A stretch of DNA of 64,000 bases from Isoptericola sediminis (GCF_013085345.1 NZ_JABFAJ010000024.1:186001-250000), one strand, 5' to 3'; shown: positions 1 through 8,508, numbered from the stretch's first letter. Program-made: numbers and translations. The notes: generated by a model from the letters alone, not told the origin.

Positions 1-204
1 CGGCTGCGGTCCGCCCTGGTGCTGTGGTCCGGCAAGGTCGGCGGCCTGCGCGCGGACGTGCTCCCGGCGGACGCCTGGGCGCTGACCGGGTTGGCGCGGC
101 TGCTCGGCGACGTCGACACCGGCCAGGAGCTGGAGGAGCTGTACCTGCGCACCGCACGACGCGCCCGCACGGTGATGGAGCGGCTCGTCTACGGCGACGA
201 CTGA
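1..204 (+). CDS. glnE: GlnE C-terminus (glutamine synthetase adenylyltransferase), 5'-truncated by window edge
   Basis: The reading frame is open from base 1 and encodes the last 67 residues of a longer protein. The segment with VLWSGKVGGLRADVLPADA followed by the ending RRARTVMERLVYG matches the C-terminal adenylylation domain of actinobacterial GlnE. GlnE adds and removes AMP on a tyrosine of glutamine synthetase according to nitrogen status. Its likely substrate, GlnA, is encoded at 13045-14469, and glnE lies close to glnA in other actinobacteria. The catalytic domains are outside the window, so the call rests on the C-terminal signature and synteny. Confidence 0.85.
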   Translation, partial: RLRSALVLWSGKVGGLRADVLPADAWALTGLARLLGDVDTGQELEELYLRTARRARTVMERLVYGDD

Positions 205-216
205 CCCGGTCTGGGG

Positions 217-222
217 CACGAT
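217..222 (+). promoter_or_regulatory. Possible -10 hexamer of a leaderless transcript
   Basis: CACGAT ends 6 nt before the ATG at 229, the spacing seen at many other starts in this window. It matches the TANNNT consensus only at A2 and T6, so it is weak alone. It would start transcription at or next to the leader ORF. Confidence 0.35.
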
Positions 223-228
223 AGGCCC

Positions 229-309
229 ATGCGATCGTGCCTGGAGTCCTCGTCCGTCCTCGCGGCGCCCTGCCCGCGCCACGCCGGCATGCCGGGGGCG
301 GCCGCGTGA
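229..309 (+). CDS. Possible 26-aa leader ORF coupled to the DUF808 gene
   Basis: ATG at 229 opens a 26-codon frame starting MRSCLESSS and ending in TGA at 307-309. That stop overlaps the GTG start of the DUF808 gene (GTGA). The 6-nt distance to a -10-like hexamer and the exact 4-nt overlap suggest a leaderless short ORF translated before the membrane protein. The peptide has two cysteines and resembles nothing I recognise. Chance remains possible in such GC-rich DNA. Confidence 0.35.
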   Translation: MRSCLESSSVLAAPCPRHAGMPGAAA

Positions 310-1364
310 GCGCCGGGCTGCTCGGGCTCCTCGACGACGTCGCGGCCATCGCCAAGCTCGCGGCCGCCTCGCTGGACGACGTCGGGGCGGCGGCCGGCCG
401 GGCGACGGCCAAGGCGGCCGGCGTCGTGGTGGACGACACCGCCGTGACGCCGCAGTACGTGCACGGGGTCGCGGCCGAGCGCGAGCTGCCGATCATCAAG
501 AAGATCGCGTGGGGCTCGATCCGCAACAAGGTGCTCATCATCCTGCCGATCGCGCTGGTGCTGAGCGAATGGCTGCCGTGGTTGCTGACGCCGATCCTCA
601 TGCTCGGCGGCACCTACCTGGCGTTCGAGGGCGCGGAGAAGATCTGGCGCCGGGTGCGCGGGCACACGGACCACGACCGGCCGGCCGCCGCGGTCGGCCC
701 CGAGGCCGAGAAGACGATGGTGTCCGGGGCGATCCGCACCGACCTCATCCTGTCCGCGGAGATCATGGTCATCGCCCTCGACGAGGTCGCCGACGAGGGG
801 TTCTGGTCCCGGCTGGTGATCCTGCTCGTCGTGGCTCTCGTCATCACCGTGATCGTCTACGGCGCCGTGGCCCTCATCGTGAAGATGGACGACGTCGGGC
901 TGGCGCTCGCACAGCGCGAGTCCGACCTGTCGCGCCGGGTCGGGCGCGCCCTGGTGACCGGGATGCCCAAGGTGCTGGCCACGATCTCGGTGGTGGGCAC
1001 GGTGGCGATGCTCTGGGTCGGCGGGCACATCCTGCTGGTCGGGGTCGACGAGCTCGGCTGGCACGGGCTGTACGACCTGGTGCACCACGGCGAGGAGGCG
1101 ATCGCCGCGGCGGTCCCGGGCATCGGCGGGTTCCTCGCCTGGTGCTTCAACACGCTGTGCTCGGCCCTCATCGGCCTGGTCGTCGGCGCGGTCGCGGTGG
1201 CCGTGATGCACGTGCTGCCGTTCGGCGACGACCACGACGCGCGCGACGCCCACGACAGCCCGGCCACGCCGCGCCCCGCGGCCGAGCACGACCCGGACGC
1301 CGAGTCAGGGCGGTCGGGCGGCGAGTCAGCGGGGACGGGCGCGAGCCGGCACGACGAGCACTGA
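306..1364 (+). CDS. DUF808 family inner-membrane protein (YedI-like)
   Basis: A 352-residue membrane protein. The start is placed at GTG 306 because family members begin with S-A/G-x-L-L-x-L-L-D-D, seen here as SAGLLGLLDDV. The N-terminus has the family's D-D-V-A-A-I-A-K-L-A-A-A segment. Several hydrophobic stretches follow (about residues 80-115, 170-200, 220-250 and 275-315), with a conserved F-E-G-A-E-K after the first pair. The last 30 or so residues are hydrophilic and low in complexity. The molecular function of DUF808 proteins is unknown. Translation may be coupled to a short upstream ORF. Confidence 0.85.
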   Translation: MSAGLLGLLDDVAAIAKLAAASLDDVGAAAGRATAKAAGVVVDDTAVTPQYVHGVAAERELPIIKKIAWGSIRNKVLIILPIALVLSEWLPWLLTPILMLGGTYLAFEGAEKIWRRVRGHTDHDRPAAAVGPEAEKTMVSGAIRTDLILSAEIMVIALDEVADEGFWSRLVILLVVALVITVIVYGAVALIVKMDDVGLALAQRESDLSRRVGRALVTGMPKVLATISVVGTVAMLWVGGHILLVGVDELGWHGLYDLVHHGEEAIAAAVPGIGGFLAWCFNTLCSALIGLVVGAVAVAVMHVLPFGDDHDARDAHDSPATPRPAAEHDPDAESGRSGGESAGTGASRHDEH

Positions 1365-1406
1365 GTCCGCCCGCCCCGTCGGATTGCTGGAACCGGCGAC
1401 CCGGGC

Positions 1407-1412
1407 GACGGT
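1407..1412 (+). promoter_or_regulatory. Possible -10 hexamer, leaderless start of the HAD gene
   Basis: GACGGT ends 6 nt before ATG 1419. The AGGGGG in between touches the start codon, too close for a normal ribosome binding site, which favours a leaderless transcript. Confidence 0.35.
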
Positions 1413-1418
1413 AGGGGG

Positions 1419-2102
1419 ATGTCGATCCCACGTCCCGACCTGGTCGTCCTCGACGTCAACGAGACCCTGTCCGACCTGGCGCCGCTGGCCGACGCCTTCG
1501 GTGACGTCGGCCTGGACCCGGGCGACGTGGAGGCCTGGTTCGCCGGCGTGCTCCGGGACGCCTTCGCGCTCGGCATGCTCGGTGACAACCCGTCGTTCGC
1601 GGAGATCGGCGGCGCGCTGCTCCGCGCTCGCCTGACGGCGGCCGGCCACCCCGATCCGTCCGAGGGTGCCCAGCAGGTCCTGGGACGGTTCGTCGCCCTG
1701 TCCCCGCACCCGGACGTCGTCCCGGGGCTCCTGGCCCTGGCGGAGCTCGGCTGCCGGATCGTCACGCTGAGCAACGGGTCCGCGGACGTGGCCCGCGCCC
1801 TGCTCGCCGACACCGCGGCGGGCAAGGTCGTCGAGGACTATCTCGCGGTGGCCGAGGCGGACGCCTGGAAGCCCGACGCCCGTGCGTACGCCCATGCGCT
1901 GGCGGCCGCCGGCGTCGCCGCCGAGCGGGCGGTCCTCGTCGCCGTGCATCCCTGGGACGTCGAAGGGGCGCGACGCGCCGGTCTGCAGACCGCGTGGGTC
2001 AACCGCACCGGCGCCGTCTACCCGGACCACTTCGGCCCGGCGGACCGGGAGGTCGCGTCCGTCGTCGACCTGGCGGCGGTGCTGGGGGAGCTGCCGCGCT
2101 GA
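1419..2102 (+). CDS. HAD-superfamily hydrolase, haloacid dehalogenase type II-like
   Basis: A 227-residue HAD hydrolase. The nucleophile motif is LDVNETL near residues 10-16, where the first Asp would form the phospho- or ester-enzyme. Motif II is LSNGS (about 110), the motif III lysine lies in AWKPDA (about 148), and the last motif is HPWDVEGARRAG. This pattern matches (S)-2-haloacid dehalogenase-type proteins. The substrate cannot be told from sequence; many relatives act on other small phosphorylated or halogenated acids. It stands alone between unrelated genes. Confidence 0.8.
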   Translation: MSIPRPDLVVLDVNETLSDLAPLADAFGDVGLDPGDVEAWFAGVLRDAFALGMLGDNPSFAEIGGALLRARLTAAGHPDPSEGAQQVLGRFVALSPHPDVVPGLLALAELGCRIVTLSNGSADVARALLADTAAGKVVEDYLAVAEADAWKPDARAYAHALAAAGVAAERAVLVAVHPWDVEGARRAGLQTAWVNRTGAVYPDHFGPADREVASVVDLAAVLGELPR

Positions 2103-2141
2103 GCCGGGCCGTCGCGCCGAGCCACCGCGGCCGGTGAGACG

Positions 2142-2873
2142 TCAGTCGTGTCCGGCACGGGGCAGCACGATCCAGCCCTCCCGGGACGCCAGGTCGCGCA
2201 GGTCGGCGGGCACGGGTTCGCAGCGGCCCTGCCGGGCCCGTCCGGCGATGACGGCGCACAGCACGGCGTCGAGGGCGTCGTCGGTGTCGCGGCACAGCGG
2301 CGCGAAGGTGTCGAGGTCGAGCCACGGGAACGCGATCGCCAGGTGGTCGACGAGGTCCGCGCGGGCGCGGGACGACTGCGGGTCGCGGCCCTTGTACCCG
2401 CGGTGGGGCAGCCCCCAGATCTTCAGTGCCGCTGCGGGGTAGACCTCGATCACCGGCCCGCTGCCGGCGCGGTCGACGACGGTCCCGGACCGCGTGAGCA
2501 TCGCGAGGATCGCCGCGCAGCGCATCGCCGCGGCGCCGATCCGCTCGGCGGAGACCGCGAGCGGGCGCACGCCGGTGCGCTGCCAGACGTGCAGGTCGGT
2601 GGCCCGGTAGGTGAGAGGGCGACGCGTCTCGGGGACCACCAGGTCGTGCCCGCCGTCGCGGTGGGCGACGACGTAGTCGACGAACGCGTCGGGCCAGCCG
2701 ATCGGGCAGTCGATCCCGGTGGTCGCGGCCGCCCGGACGACGTCGCAGAGCGCGGCGTCGTCGTGCTCCCCGACGGCGAGCGCGGTGACCCGGGCATCGT
2801 CGTCGGACCACTCGATCGTCGCCACGCCGGTCTTGCGAGGGTTCGCCGACAGGTCGATGCCCGCGGTGATCAT
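2142..2873 (-). CDS. DUF429 protein (RNase H-fold, predicted nuclease)
   Basis: A 243-residue protein beginning MITAGIDLSANPRKTG. The D-L-S-A near the N-terminus, ID-C-P-I-G-W-P in the first quarter and R-x-T-D-L-H-V in the middle are typical of DUF429, predicted to have an RNase H-like fold. Near the C-terminus D-T-D-D-A-L-D-A-V carries a further acidic cluster. Biochemical function is not established. It lies 24 nt downstream of the YCII-domain gene on the same strand and may be cotranscribed. Confidence 0.75.
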   Translation of the reverse strand: MITAGIDLSANPRKTGVATIEWSDDDARVTALAVGEHDDAALCDVVRAAATTGIDCPIGWPDAFVDYVVAHRDGGHDLVVPETRRPLTYRATDLHVWQRTGVRPLAVSAERIGAAAMRCAAILAMLTRSGTVVDRAGSGPVIEVYPAAALKIWGLPHRGYKGRDPQSSRARADLVDHLAIAFPWLDLDTFAPLCRDTDDALDAVLCAVIAGRARQGRCEPVPADLRDLASREGWIVLPRAGHD

Positions 2874-2897
2874 GGCCGGTCGCAGCTGGTCGGTCGG

Positions 2898-3233
2898 CTA
2901 CATCCCGGGCAGGGGCTGGGCCTCGTGGACCTCGATCGTGCACCCGCCCGGCATCTGCAGGTGCGGGTGCGTGCGCGCCAGGGCGACCGCGGCGTCCATG
3001 TCGTCGGCCTCCAGGATCGTGTAGCCCGCCACGTCCTGGGTGCTCGGCCGCTCGCCGTCCGGGGTGACCTGGACGCCACCGGCGAGGGGCGTGCCGAAGT
3101 CGATCATCCGTTCCCCGACCTGGTCGGCCCAGGCCATCCAACGGCCCATGACCTCCTGTGTCTCCTCGGCTGTCGGCGGCGTGGCGTCGTCCGGCGTCAT
3201 CGGCGCGTGGTAGACGAACATGAAGCGTGCCAT
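2898..3233 (-). CDS. YCII-related domain protein
   Basis: A 111-residue protein with the YCII/DGPF fold pattern: MARFMFVYHAP at the start, a charged middle (W-A-D-Q-V-G-E-R-M-I-D-F-G-T-P-L-A-G-G), then G-Y-T-I-L-E-A-D-D-M-D-A-A and the ending I-E-V-H-E. ATG 3233 is preferred over an in-frame start 21 nt upstream because GAGGGGGAG lies at ribosome-binding distance before it. Similar proteins are often annotated near sigma-factor genes, but none is present here. Role unknown. Confidence 0.8.
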   Translation of the reverse strand: MARFMFVYHAPMTPDDATPPTAEETQEVMGRWMAWADQVGERMIDFGTPLAGGVQVTPDGERPSTQDVAGYTILEADDMDAAVALARTHPHLQMPGGCTIEVHEAQPLPGM

Positions 3234-3372
3234 GGTTCTCCCCCTCGAGATCACCGGCCGTCCACCGCCGGTCTGCCGTCACCGTAGGTCGCCGCCACCC
3301 GGCACGCATCCGTGCGCGACGGCGACCCGCCGTCCCGACCCGGCGGCCAGGTCCGGGCGCCCGTGACCCGGG

Positions 3373-3398
3373 CGATTCTCTAATCTGGCTTAGAATCG
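3373..3398. promoter_or_regulatory. TetR operator 1 overlapping the tetR promoter
   Basis: A 26-bp inverted repeat, CGATTCT-N12-AGAATCG, ends 4 nt before the tetR ATG. It contains a good -10 hexamer, TAATCT (3381-3386), and an inner repeat TCTAA-N6-TTAGA. A regulator bound here would block RNA polymerase, so autorepression is likely. The 16-bp core TCTAATCTGGCTTAGA resembles operator 2 at 5281-5300. Confidence 0.65.
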
Positions 3399-3402
3399 AG
3401 GG

Positions 3403-4020
3403 ATGGACGTGACCGAGCCTGCCCCGTCGCGCGCGGCGTCGAAGTCGGCGCAGACCCGGCAGCGCATCCTCGACGCGGCCGCGGAGGTGCTGTCGCGCAA
3501 GGGCTACGCCGGCACACGTCTCGCGGACGTCGCGGCCGTGGCCGGCGTGCAGGCACCGGCGATCTACTACTACTTCGCCTCCCGTGACGAGCTCGTCGAG
3601 GAGGTGATGTGGGTCGGGGCGCACCGCGTCCGGCTCCACGTCGAGGAGCGGTTGGCCGCCGTGCCGGAGGGCGCCTCGGCGATGGACCGCCTCATGGTCG
3701 CCGTCGAGGCGCACCTGCGGTTCGAGCTGCAGCTGTCGGACTACGCGACCGCCTCGGTCCGCAACGCCGGGCACGTCCCCGAACAGCTCCGGGTCCGGCC
3801 GGCCGCCGAGGAGGCCCAGTACACCCACCTGTGGCGGGACCTGTTCGTGGCCGCCCAGCAGGCGGGGGAGGTGCGGGCCGACCTCGACATCAACATCCTC
3901 CGGCTCCTGCTGCTCGGCGCCATGAACTGGGTCGTCGAGTGGTGGAACCCGCGGACCCGGTCGCTCGACGACCTGGTGGCCACCGCCCAGGGGATGATCC
4001 GGCACGGCGCCGGGACGTGA
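3403..4020 (+). CDS. TetR-family transcriptional regulator
   Basis: A 205-residue TetR-type repressor. The N-terminal helix-turn-helix spans about residues 14-65: T-R-Q-R-I-L-D-A-A, then T-R-L-A-D-V-A-A-V-A-G-V-Q-A-P-A-I-Y-Y-Y-F. The C-terminal part has the alpha-helical ligand-binding layout of the family. It faces an acyl-CoA dehydrogenase gene, and a related operator lies between that gene and etfB, so it probably controls fatty-acid or other acyl-CoA degradation, with an acyl-CoA as the likely but unproven effector. Confidence 0.9.
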   Translation: MDVTEPAPSRAASKSAQTRQRILDAAAEVLSRKGYAGTRLADVAAVAGVQAPAIYYYFASRDELVEEVMWVGAHRVRLHVEERLAAVPEGASAMDRLMVAVEAHLRFELQLSDYATASVRNAGHVPEQLRVRPAAEEAQYTHLWRDLFVAAQQAGEVRADLDINILRLLLLGAMNWVVEWWNPRTRSLDDLVATAQGMIRHGAGT

Positions 4021-4084
4021 CCGACCCGGCGTGCCGCGCCCCCGGGGGACCGCGTGGTGGAGGAGTGCCTCGGCGACGGGATCC

Positions 4085-5245
4085 TCACAGCCCCAGGCCG
4101 CGGCCGACGATCTCCTTCATGATCTCGGTCGTGCCGCCGTAGATGGTGGTGACGCGGGCGTCCTCGTAGTCCCGGGCGATGCGGTACTCGCGCATGTACC
4201 CGTAGCCGCCGTACAGCTGCAGGCAGCGGTCGACCACGTCGACGTACTGCTCGGTGGCCAGGAACTTGGCCCCGGCGGCGTCCTCCGCGCTGAGCCGACC
4301 GGCGTTGTGCTGGACGAGGCAGGCGTCCATGTAGGCCCGGGTGGCCCGTACGGCGGTGACCATGTCGGCCAGCTCGAAGCGGGTGTTCTGGAACGAGCCG
4401 ATGGGCTGGCCGAACGCGTGCCGTTGCTTGACGTACTCGAGGGTCCGCTCCAGCACGCCTTCGCTGGCGGCGACGGCGGCGGCGGCGATGGAGACGCGTT
4501 CCTGCGGCAGGTTGCGCATGAGGCTCGCGAAGCCGGACCCCTCGGGGCCGAGCAGGTTCGCCGCCGGCACGCGGACGCCCTCGAACGCGAGCTCGCTGGT
4601 GCCCTGGGTGTGCAGGCCGATCTTCTCCAGCAGGCGGCCGCGGGAGAACCCGGGGGAGTCGGCGGGGATCACGAGCAGGCTCAGCCCCCGGTGCGGGTCC
4701 GGTCCGGTGCGCACGACCGTGACCACGAGGTCGGCGTCCTGCCCGTTGGAGATGAACGTCTTGGATCCGTCGACGACGTAGTCGTCGCCGTCGCGCACGG
4801 CCGACGTGCGGATCCCGGCGAGGTCGCTGCCGGCGCCGGGCTCGGTCATCGCCACGGCGACGAGGCTCTCCCCGGCCGCGATCCCGGGCAGCCAGCGCTG
4901 CTTCTGCTCGTCGTTCGTCAGGTCGGTGAAGTACGGGATGACGACGTCGTTCGCCAGGGGGATGTTGGCCACGCCGTCCGACACCGGGTGGCGGGAGAGC
5001 TCCTCGCCGACGACGGCGTTGAAGCGGAAGTCGTCCGACCCGCCGCCGCCGTACTCCTCCGGGATGCCGAGGCCCAGGATCCCTGCCTCGGCGGCCTGGG
5101 TGAACAGCTTGCGGTCGACCCGGCCCTCGCGTTCCCACCGCTCGACGTGGGGGCGGACGTTCTGCTCCACGAAGTCGTGCACCATCTCGCGCAGCTGCTC
5201 GTGCTCCTCCTCGTAGAGGGAGCGCGGCCCGAAGATCTGGCTCAT
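4085..5245 (-). CDS. Acyl-CoA dehydrogenase
   Basis: A 386-residue flavoprotein of the acyl-CoA dehydrogenase family (usual length 380-400). The N-terminal helical domain contains G-I-L-G-L-G-I-P-E-E-Y-G-G; the signature AMTEPGAGSDLAGIRT binds flavin and substrate near residues 133-150; a second signature is QLYGGYGYMREY near the C-terminus. The family oxidises acyl-CoA to enoyl-CoA and passes electrons to ETF, which is encoded divergently at 5406-7177. The expected Glu base lies in the C-terminal Y-G-G-T-T-E-I segment. Chain-length preference cannot be read. GGAG precedes ATG 5245. Confidence 0.92.
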   Translation of the reverse strand: MSQIFGPRSLYEEEHEQLREMVHDFVEQNVRPHVERWEREGRVDRKLFTQAAEAGILGLGIPEEYGGGGSDDFRFNAVVGEELSRHPVSDGVANIPLANDVVIPYFTDLTNDEQKQRWLPGIAAGESLVAVAMTEPGAGSDLAGIRTSAVRDGDDYVVDGSKTFISNGQDADLVVTVVRTGPDPHRGLSLLVIPADSPGFSRGRLLEKIGLHTQGTSELAFEGVRVPAANLLGPEGSGFASLMRNLPQERVSIAAAAVAASEGVLERTLEYVKQRHAFGQPIGSFQNTRFELADMVTAVRATRAYMDACLVQHNAGRLSAEDAAGAKFLATEQYVDVVDRCLQLYGGYGYMREYRIARDYEDARVTTIYGGTTEIMKEIVGRGLGL

Positions 5246-5280
5246 GTCGTCTCCGATCGTCCTTGATCTCGACCTCCGTC

Positions 5281-5300
5281 TTTCTATAGCGTATTAGAAA
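5281..5300. promoter_or_regulatory. TetR operator 2 between acyl-CoA dehydrogenase and etfB
   Basis: TTTCTATAGCGTATTAGAAA is a 20-bp inverted repeat (TTTCTA-N8-TAGAAA). On the minus strand its core reads TCTAATACGCTATAGA, which matches operator 1 upstream of tetR at 11 of 16 positions, with identical outer TCTAAT and TAGA. A TACGCT hexamer inside it could be the -10 of the acyl-CoA dehydrogenase promoter. It is AT-rich in an otherwise GC-rich region. Confidence 0.6.
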
Positions 5301-5405
5301 CGTCGCTGGCGCGCTGCTGGTCCCGTCGAAGATTTCTCGCCGTCAGGTCCAGGGATTGAACCGAGGTTAAGCATCGCGCCAGGGGAGCCCGGCAGAAGGA
5401 GGACC

Positions 5406-6182
5406 ATGAGGATCGCCGTGCTGGTGAAGGTGGTGCCGGACACTTACGTGGACCGCACGTTGTCGCTCGAGACGGGGCTGGCCGACCGTGCCACCGCCGA
5501 CCTGGTCCTCGACGAGATCGACGAGCGTGCCCTGGAGGTCGCGCTCCGCCATGCCGACGACCACCCCGACACCGAGATCGTGGCCGTCGCGATGACCCCG
5601 GAGGCCGGCGTCACCAGCCTGCGCAAGGCCCTCGCCCTCGGCGCCACGTCCGCTCTGCAGGTGGTCGACGAGCGACTCGTCGGCGCCGACGTCGTCCTCA
5701 CCGCCGAGATCCTGGCTGCGGCGGTCCAGCACGTGGGCTTCGACGTGGTCCTGGCCGGGGACGCGTCCACCGACGGGTCCGGGGGAGCGGTGCCGGCGGC
5801 GGTCGCCGAGCTTCTCGCCGTCCCCGCCGCCACGGCGCTGTCCGAGGTGCACCTCTCGGACACCGAGGTCACCGGTGTGCGTGCCTCCGACGGTGCCGCC
5901 GTGCGTGTCGGCGCACCCCTGCCGGCGGTCGTGTCCGTCACCGAGGCGCTGCCCGAGGCCCGCCTGGCCGGGTTCAAGGGGATCATCGCCGCCAAGAAGA
6001 AGACCATCGAGACCGTCTCCGCGGCCGACCTCGGCGTCGACCCGGAGCCCGCCGACGCCGCCCGCTCGATCATGATCGCCGTCTCGGAACGTCCCCCGCG
6101 CACGGCGGGGACCAAGATCGTGGACAGCGGTGACGCCGCCGAACGGCTGGCGGACTTCCTGGTCGAGAACCGGCTGGCATGA
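5406..6182 (+). CDS. etfB: Electron transfer flavoprotein subunit beta
   Basis: A 258-residue EtfB. It begins [17 protein letters not shown], typical of the AMP-binding subunit, and has the family signature region [13 protein letters not shown] and P-L-P-A-V-V-S-V-T. With EtfA it forms the soluble FAD-containing acceptor for acyl-CoA dehydrogenases. AAGGAGG is at ideal distance before ATG 5406. It is the first gene of a three-gene operon (etfB-etfA-cytochrome b) and is divergent from an acyl-CoA dehydrogenase that could be its partner. Confidence 0.93.
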   Translation: MRIAVLVKVVPDTYVDRTLSLETGLADRATADLVLDEIDERALEVALRHADDHPDTEIVAVAMTPEAGVTSLRKALALGATSALQVVDERLVGADVVLTAEILAAAVQHVGFDVVLAGDASTDGSGGAVPAAVAELLAVPAATALSEVHLSDTEVTGVRASDGAAVRVGAPLPAVVSVTEALPEARLAGFKGIIAAKKKTIETVSAADLGVDPEPADAARSIMIAVSERPPRTAGTKIVDSGDAAERLADFLVENRLA

Positions 6183-6196
6183 AGGGGAACACGACC

Positions 6197-7177
6197 ATGA
6201 CCGACGTCCACGACGCGCCGATCCTGGTGCTGCTCGACCGTGACCCCGACGGCGCCCTCGCGGGCTCCAGCGCCGAGCTGCTCGGCGCGGCCGCCACGCT
6301 CGGCAGCCCCGTGGCGCTGATCCTCGGACCAGACGCCGACACCGAGGCCGCGTCGGCCGCCGTGCTGGGAGCACGGCGCGTGCTGACCGTCTCCGCGCCC
6401 GTCAAGGCCCTCGGGGTGCCCCGCGTCGACGCCCTCGCGGCCGCCGCGGAGCGCGTCCGCCCCGCCGCCGTGCTCGCCGCGCACTCGGTGGAGGGCCGGG
6501 AGGCCGCCGCCCGCTACGCCGTCCGGTCGCGGTCGGCGCTCGCGGTCGACGCCGTCGGCGTCTCGCGCGACGAGGAGGGGATCGTCACCCGCCACTCGGT
6601 CTACGGCGGCACCTACCTGGTCGACGCGGCCGCCACGTTCGGCGCACCGGTCGTCACGCTGCGCGTGGGGGAGATCGACGACCGTGCGTCCGCCGTCCCC
6701 GACGCCTCCGTCGAGGAGCTCGCGGTCACCGAGTCGGGGATCCCCGGCGCCGAGATCGTGGCGGTCGAACCCGTCGAGGTGACGTCGTCCCGCCCCGCGC
6801 TGCGCGGGGCCGAGAAGGTCGTCTCCGGCGGTCGGGGTCTGGGCTCCGCAGAGGGTTTCGAGCTGGTCGAGCGACTCGCCGACGCCCTCGGCGCCGCCGT
6901 CGGCGCGTCGCGGGTCGCGGTCGACAACGGGTACGCCCCGTCGTCGGCCCAGGTGGGCCAGACCGGCGTGTCGGTGTCGCCCCGGCTGTACGTCGCCCTC
7001 GGCATCTCCGGCGCCATCCAGCACCGCGCCGGGATGCAGACGGCTCAGACGATCGTCGTCGTGAACAAGGACGCCGACGCCCCCCTGTTCGAGATCGCGG
7101 ACTTCGGCGTGGTCGGCGACGTGTTCGAGGTCGTGCCCCGGCTCGTCGCCGCCCTCGAGGCGCGGAGGAATTCATGA
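6197..7177 (+). CDS. etfA: Electron transfer flavoprotein subunit alpha
   Basis: A 326-residue EtfA. The C-terminal FAD-binding region contains [16 protein letters not shown] and [11 protein letters not shown], diagnostic for the family. ATG 6197 is preferred because AAGGGGA lies 9-14 nt upstream; an earlier ATG at 6179 overlapping the etfB stop is the alternative (332 aa). The stop at 7175-7177 overlaps the start of the cytochrome gene (ATGA), which implies coupled translation. Confidence 0.92.
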   Translation: MTDVHDAPILVLLDRDPDGALAGSSAELLGAAATLGSPVALILGPDADTEAASAAVLGARRVLTVSAPVKALGVPRVDALAAAAERVRPAAVLAAHSVEGREAAARYAVRSRSALAVDAVGVSRDEEGIVTRHSVYGGTYLVDAAATFGAPVVTLRVGEIDDRASAVPDASVEELAVTESGIPGAEIVAVEPVEVTSSRPALRGAEKVVSGGRGLGSAEGFELVERLADALGAAVGASRVAVDNGYAPSSAQVGQTGVSVSPRLYVALGISGAIQHRAGMQTAQTIVVVNKDADAPLFEIADFGVVGDVFEVVPRLVAALEARRNS

Positions 7178-8508
7178 CCGCCCTGCGGCGAGGACTGCCG
7201 CGCCGCCCGGGGGGCCCACCGTGGCCCCCGGCCGGCGAGGCCCCCGCCGACGCGTCCGCGGCGGCGGGCACCACCGTCGCTCCGGAGGCCTCCGTGGCCA
7301 CCGGGACCGTCGAGCGTTCGGAGGCGGTGACCGCTGCGGGGGCGCCCGCGGAGGCATCCACAGGGTCGCCCGCCGTGCCGACCTCGCCCGAGACCGCCCT
7401 CGACGGCGTCCCCCTGCGCCGCGGCCTGCCCCGGGTGCCCGGGGGAGAGCCGTGGCCCCCTGCGGGCATGGCGCCGGCGTGGGCCTATCGGCCGCCGGAG
7501 CCGGAGCCGGAGCCCGTGCCCGAGCCGGCCACGCCGCCGCTCGTCGGGGCGGACCACGCGCCGGCCGCTGCGCAGCAGACGGGCACGGCCGCCGAGGACG
7601 AGCAGCTCCCGGCCGCCCGGCCTCGGCCGCCGCGCTGGGCCGGTCGTGCCCTCGTCCTGGTGGCCGGCGCCGTCGTCCTGGTCGGTGTCGCCGTCCTGGT
7701 CGCGCGGTGGCTGGTGCACCTGGAACCGGTGCAGGGCTTCCTGACCACCTATCCCGGCGACTACCCGCTCCCCGAGGGCTCCCCGGTGGGCATCCCCGCC
7801 TGGCTCTCCTGGCAGCACTTCTTCAACGTGTTCCTGCTGGTGCTGATCGTGCGCACCGGCTGGATGGTGCGCCGCCAGCAGCGGCCGGCCGCGTACTGGG
7901 CCCGGCGGGTCGCACCGCAGGAGCGCATCAGCATCATGTCCTGGGCCCACCAGGCGCTGGACGTCTTCTGGGTCGCCAACGGCGTGCTCTACGTCGTGCT
8001 GCTGTTCGCGACGGGGCAGTGGGTGCGGATCGTGCCGACGGACTGGAGCGTGTTCCCGAACGCGGTGTCCGCGGGTCTGCAGTACCTGTCGCTGAGCTGG
8101 CCCACGGACAACGGGTGGGTGCACTACAACAGCCTCCAGCAGCTGGCCTACTTCACCACGGTGTTCGTCGCCGCCCCGCTGGCGATCGCCACCGGCGTGC
8201 GGATGAGCGTCTCCTGGCCCTCGCGGCCCCGGCGGGACCGCCTGTTCCCCGTGGAGGTCGCGCGCCGGATCCACTTCCCGGTGATGCTGTACTTCGTCGC
8301 GTTCACCGTCGTCCACGTGTCCCTGGTCTTCGCCACGGGGGCGCTGCGCAACCTCAACCACATGTTCGCCGCCCGGGACGAGGTGAGCTGGGTCGGCTTC
8401 TGGCTGTTCGTCGCGGCGGTCGTGGTGATCGCCGGGGCGGCCGCCCTCCTGCGTCCGCTCTTCCTGGCCCCCGTCGCCCGCCGGTTCGGCACCGTCAGCC
8501 GGCGCTGA
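7174..8508 (+). CDS. Cytochrome b/b6-domain membrane protein coupled to ETF
   Basis: A 444-residue protein. Residues 1-140 are Pro/Ala-rich, probably cytoplasmic, and contain the motif L-R-R-G-L-P-R-x-P-G-G-x-P-W-P-P-A-G twice (from residues 4 and 81). A hydrophobic segment at about 150-172 and four or five further helices follow. Candidate haem histidines lie in S-W-Q-H-F-F, S-W-A-H-Q-A, G-W-V-H-Y and [17 protein letters not shown], the last typical of the cytochrome b561/formate-dehydrogenase-gamma fold. Its ATG overlaps the etfA stop. I infer that it may pass electrons from ETF to quinone, but no flavin or Fe-S motif is present and a separate role is possible. Its 3' end overlaps the convergent thioredoxin-like gene by 14 bp. 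Confidence 0.75.
   Translation: MTALRRGLPRRPGGPPWPPAGEAPADASAAAGTTVAPEASVATGTVERSEAVTAAGAPAEASTGSPAVPTSPETALDGVPLRRGLPRVPGGEPWPPAGMAPAWAYRPPEPEPEPVPEPATPPLVGADHAPAAAQQTGTAAEDEQLPAARPRPPRWAGRALVLVAGAVVLVGVAVLVARWLVHLEPVQGFLTTYPGDYPLPEGSPVGIPAWLSWQHFFNVFLLVLIVRTGWMVRRQQRPAAYWARRVAPQERISIMSWAHQALDVFWVANGVLYVVLLFATGQWVRIVPTDWSVFPNAVSAGLQYLSLSWPTDNGWVHYNSLQQLAYFTTVFVAAPLAIATGVRMSVSWPSRPRRDRLFPVEVARRIHFPVMLYFVAFTVVHVSLVFATGALRNLNHMFAARDEVSWVGFWLFVAAVVVIAGAAALLRPLFLAPVARRFGTVSRR

Noticed and set aside
189-1289. Long antisense open frame opposite the DUF808 gene
   Set aside because: Arg/His/Asp-rich translation typical of a shadow frame in GC-rich DNA; the DUF808 frame has recognisable family motifs. 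The same applies to many long frames opposite other genes.
8495-8508. Frameshift or misassembly at the cytochrome b/thioredoxin junction
   Set aside because: Both proteins end normally; convergent overlaps of this size are common in compact genomes.
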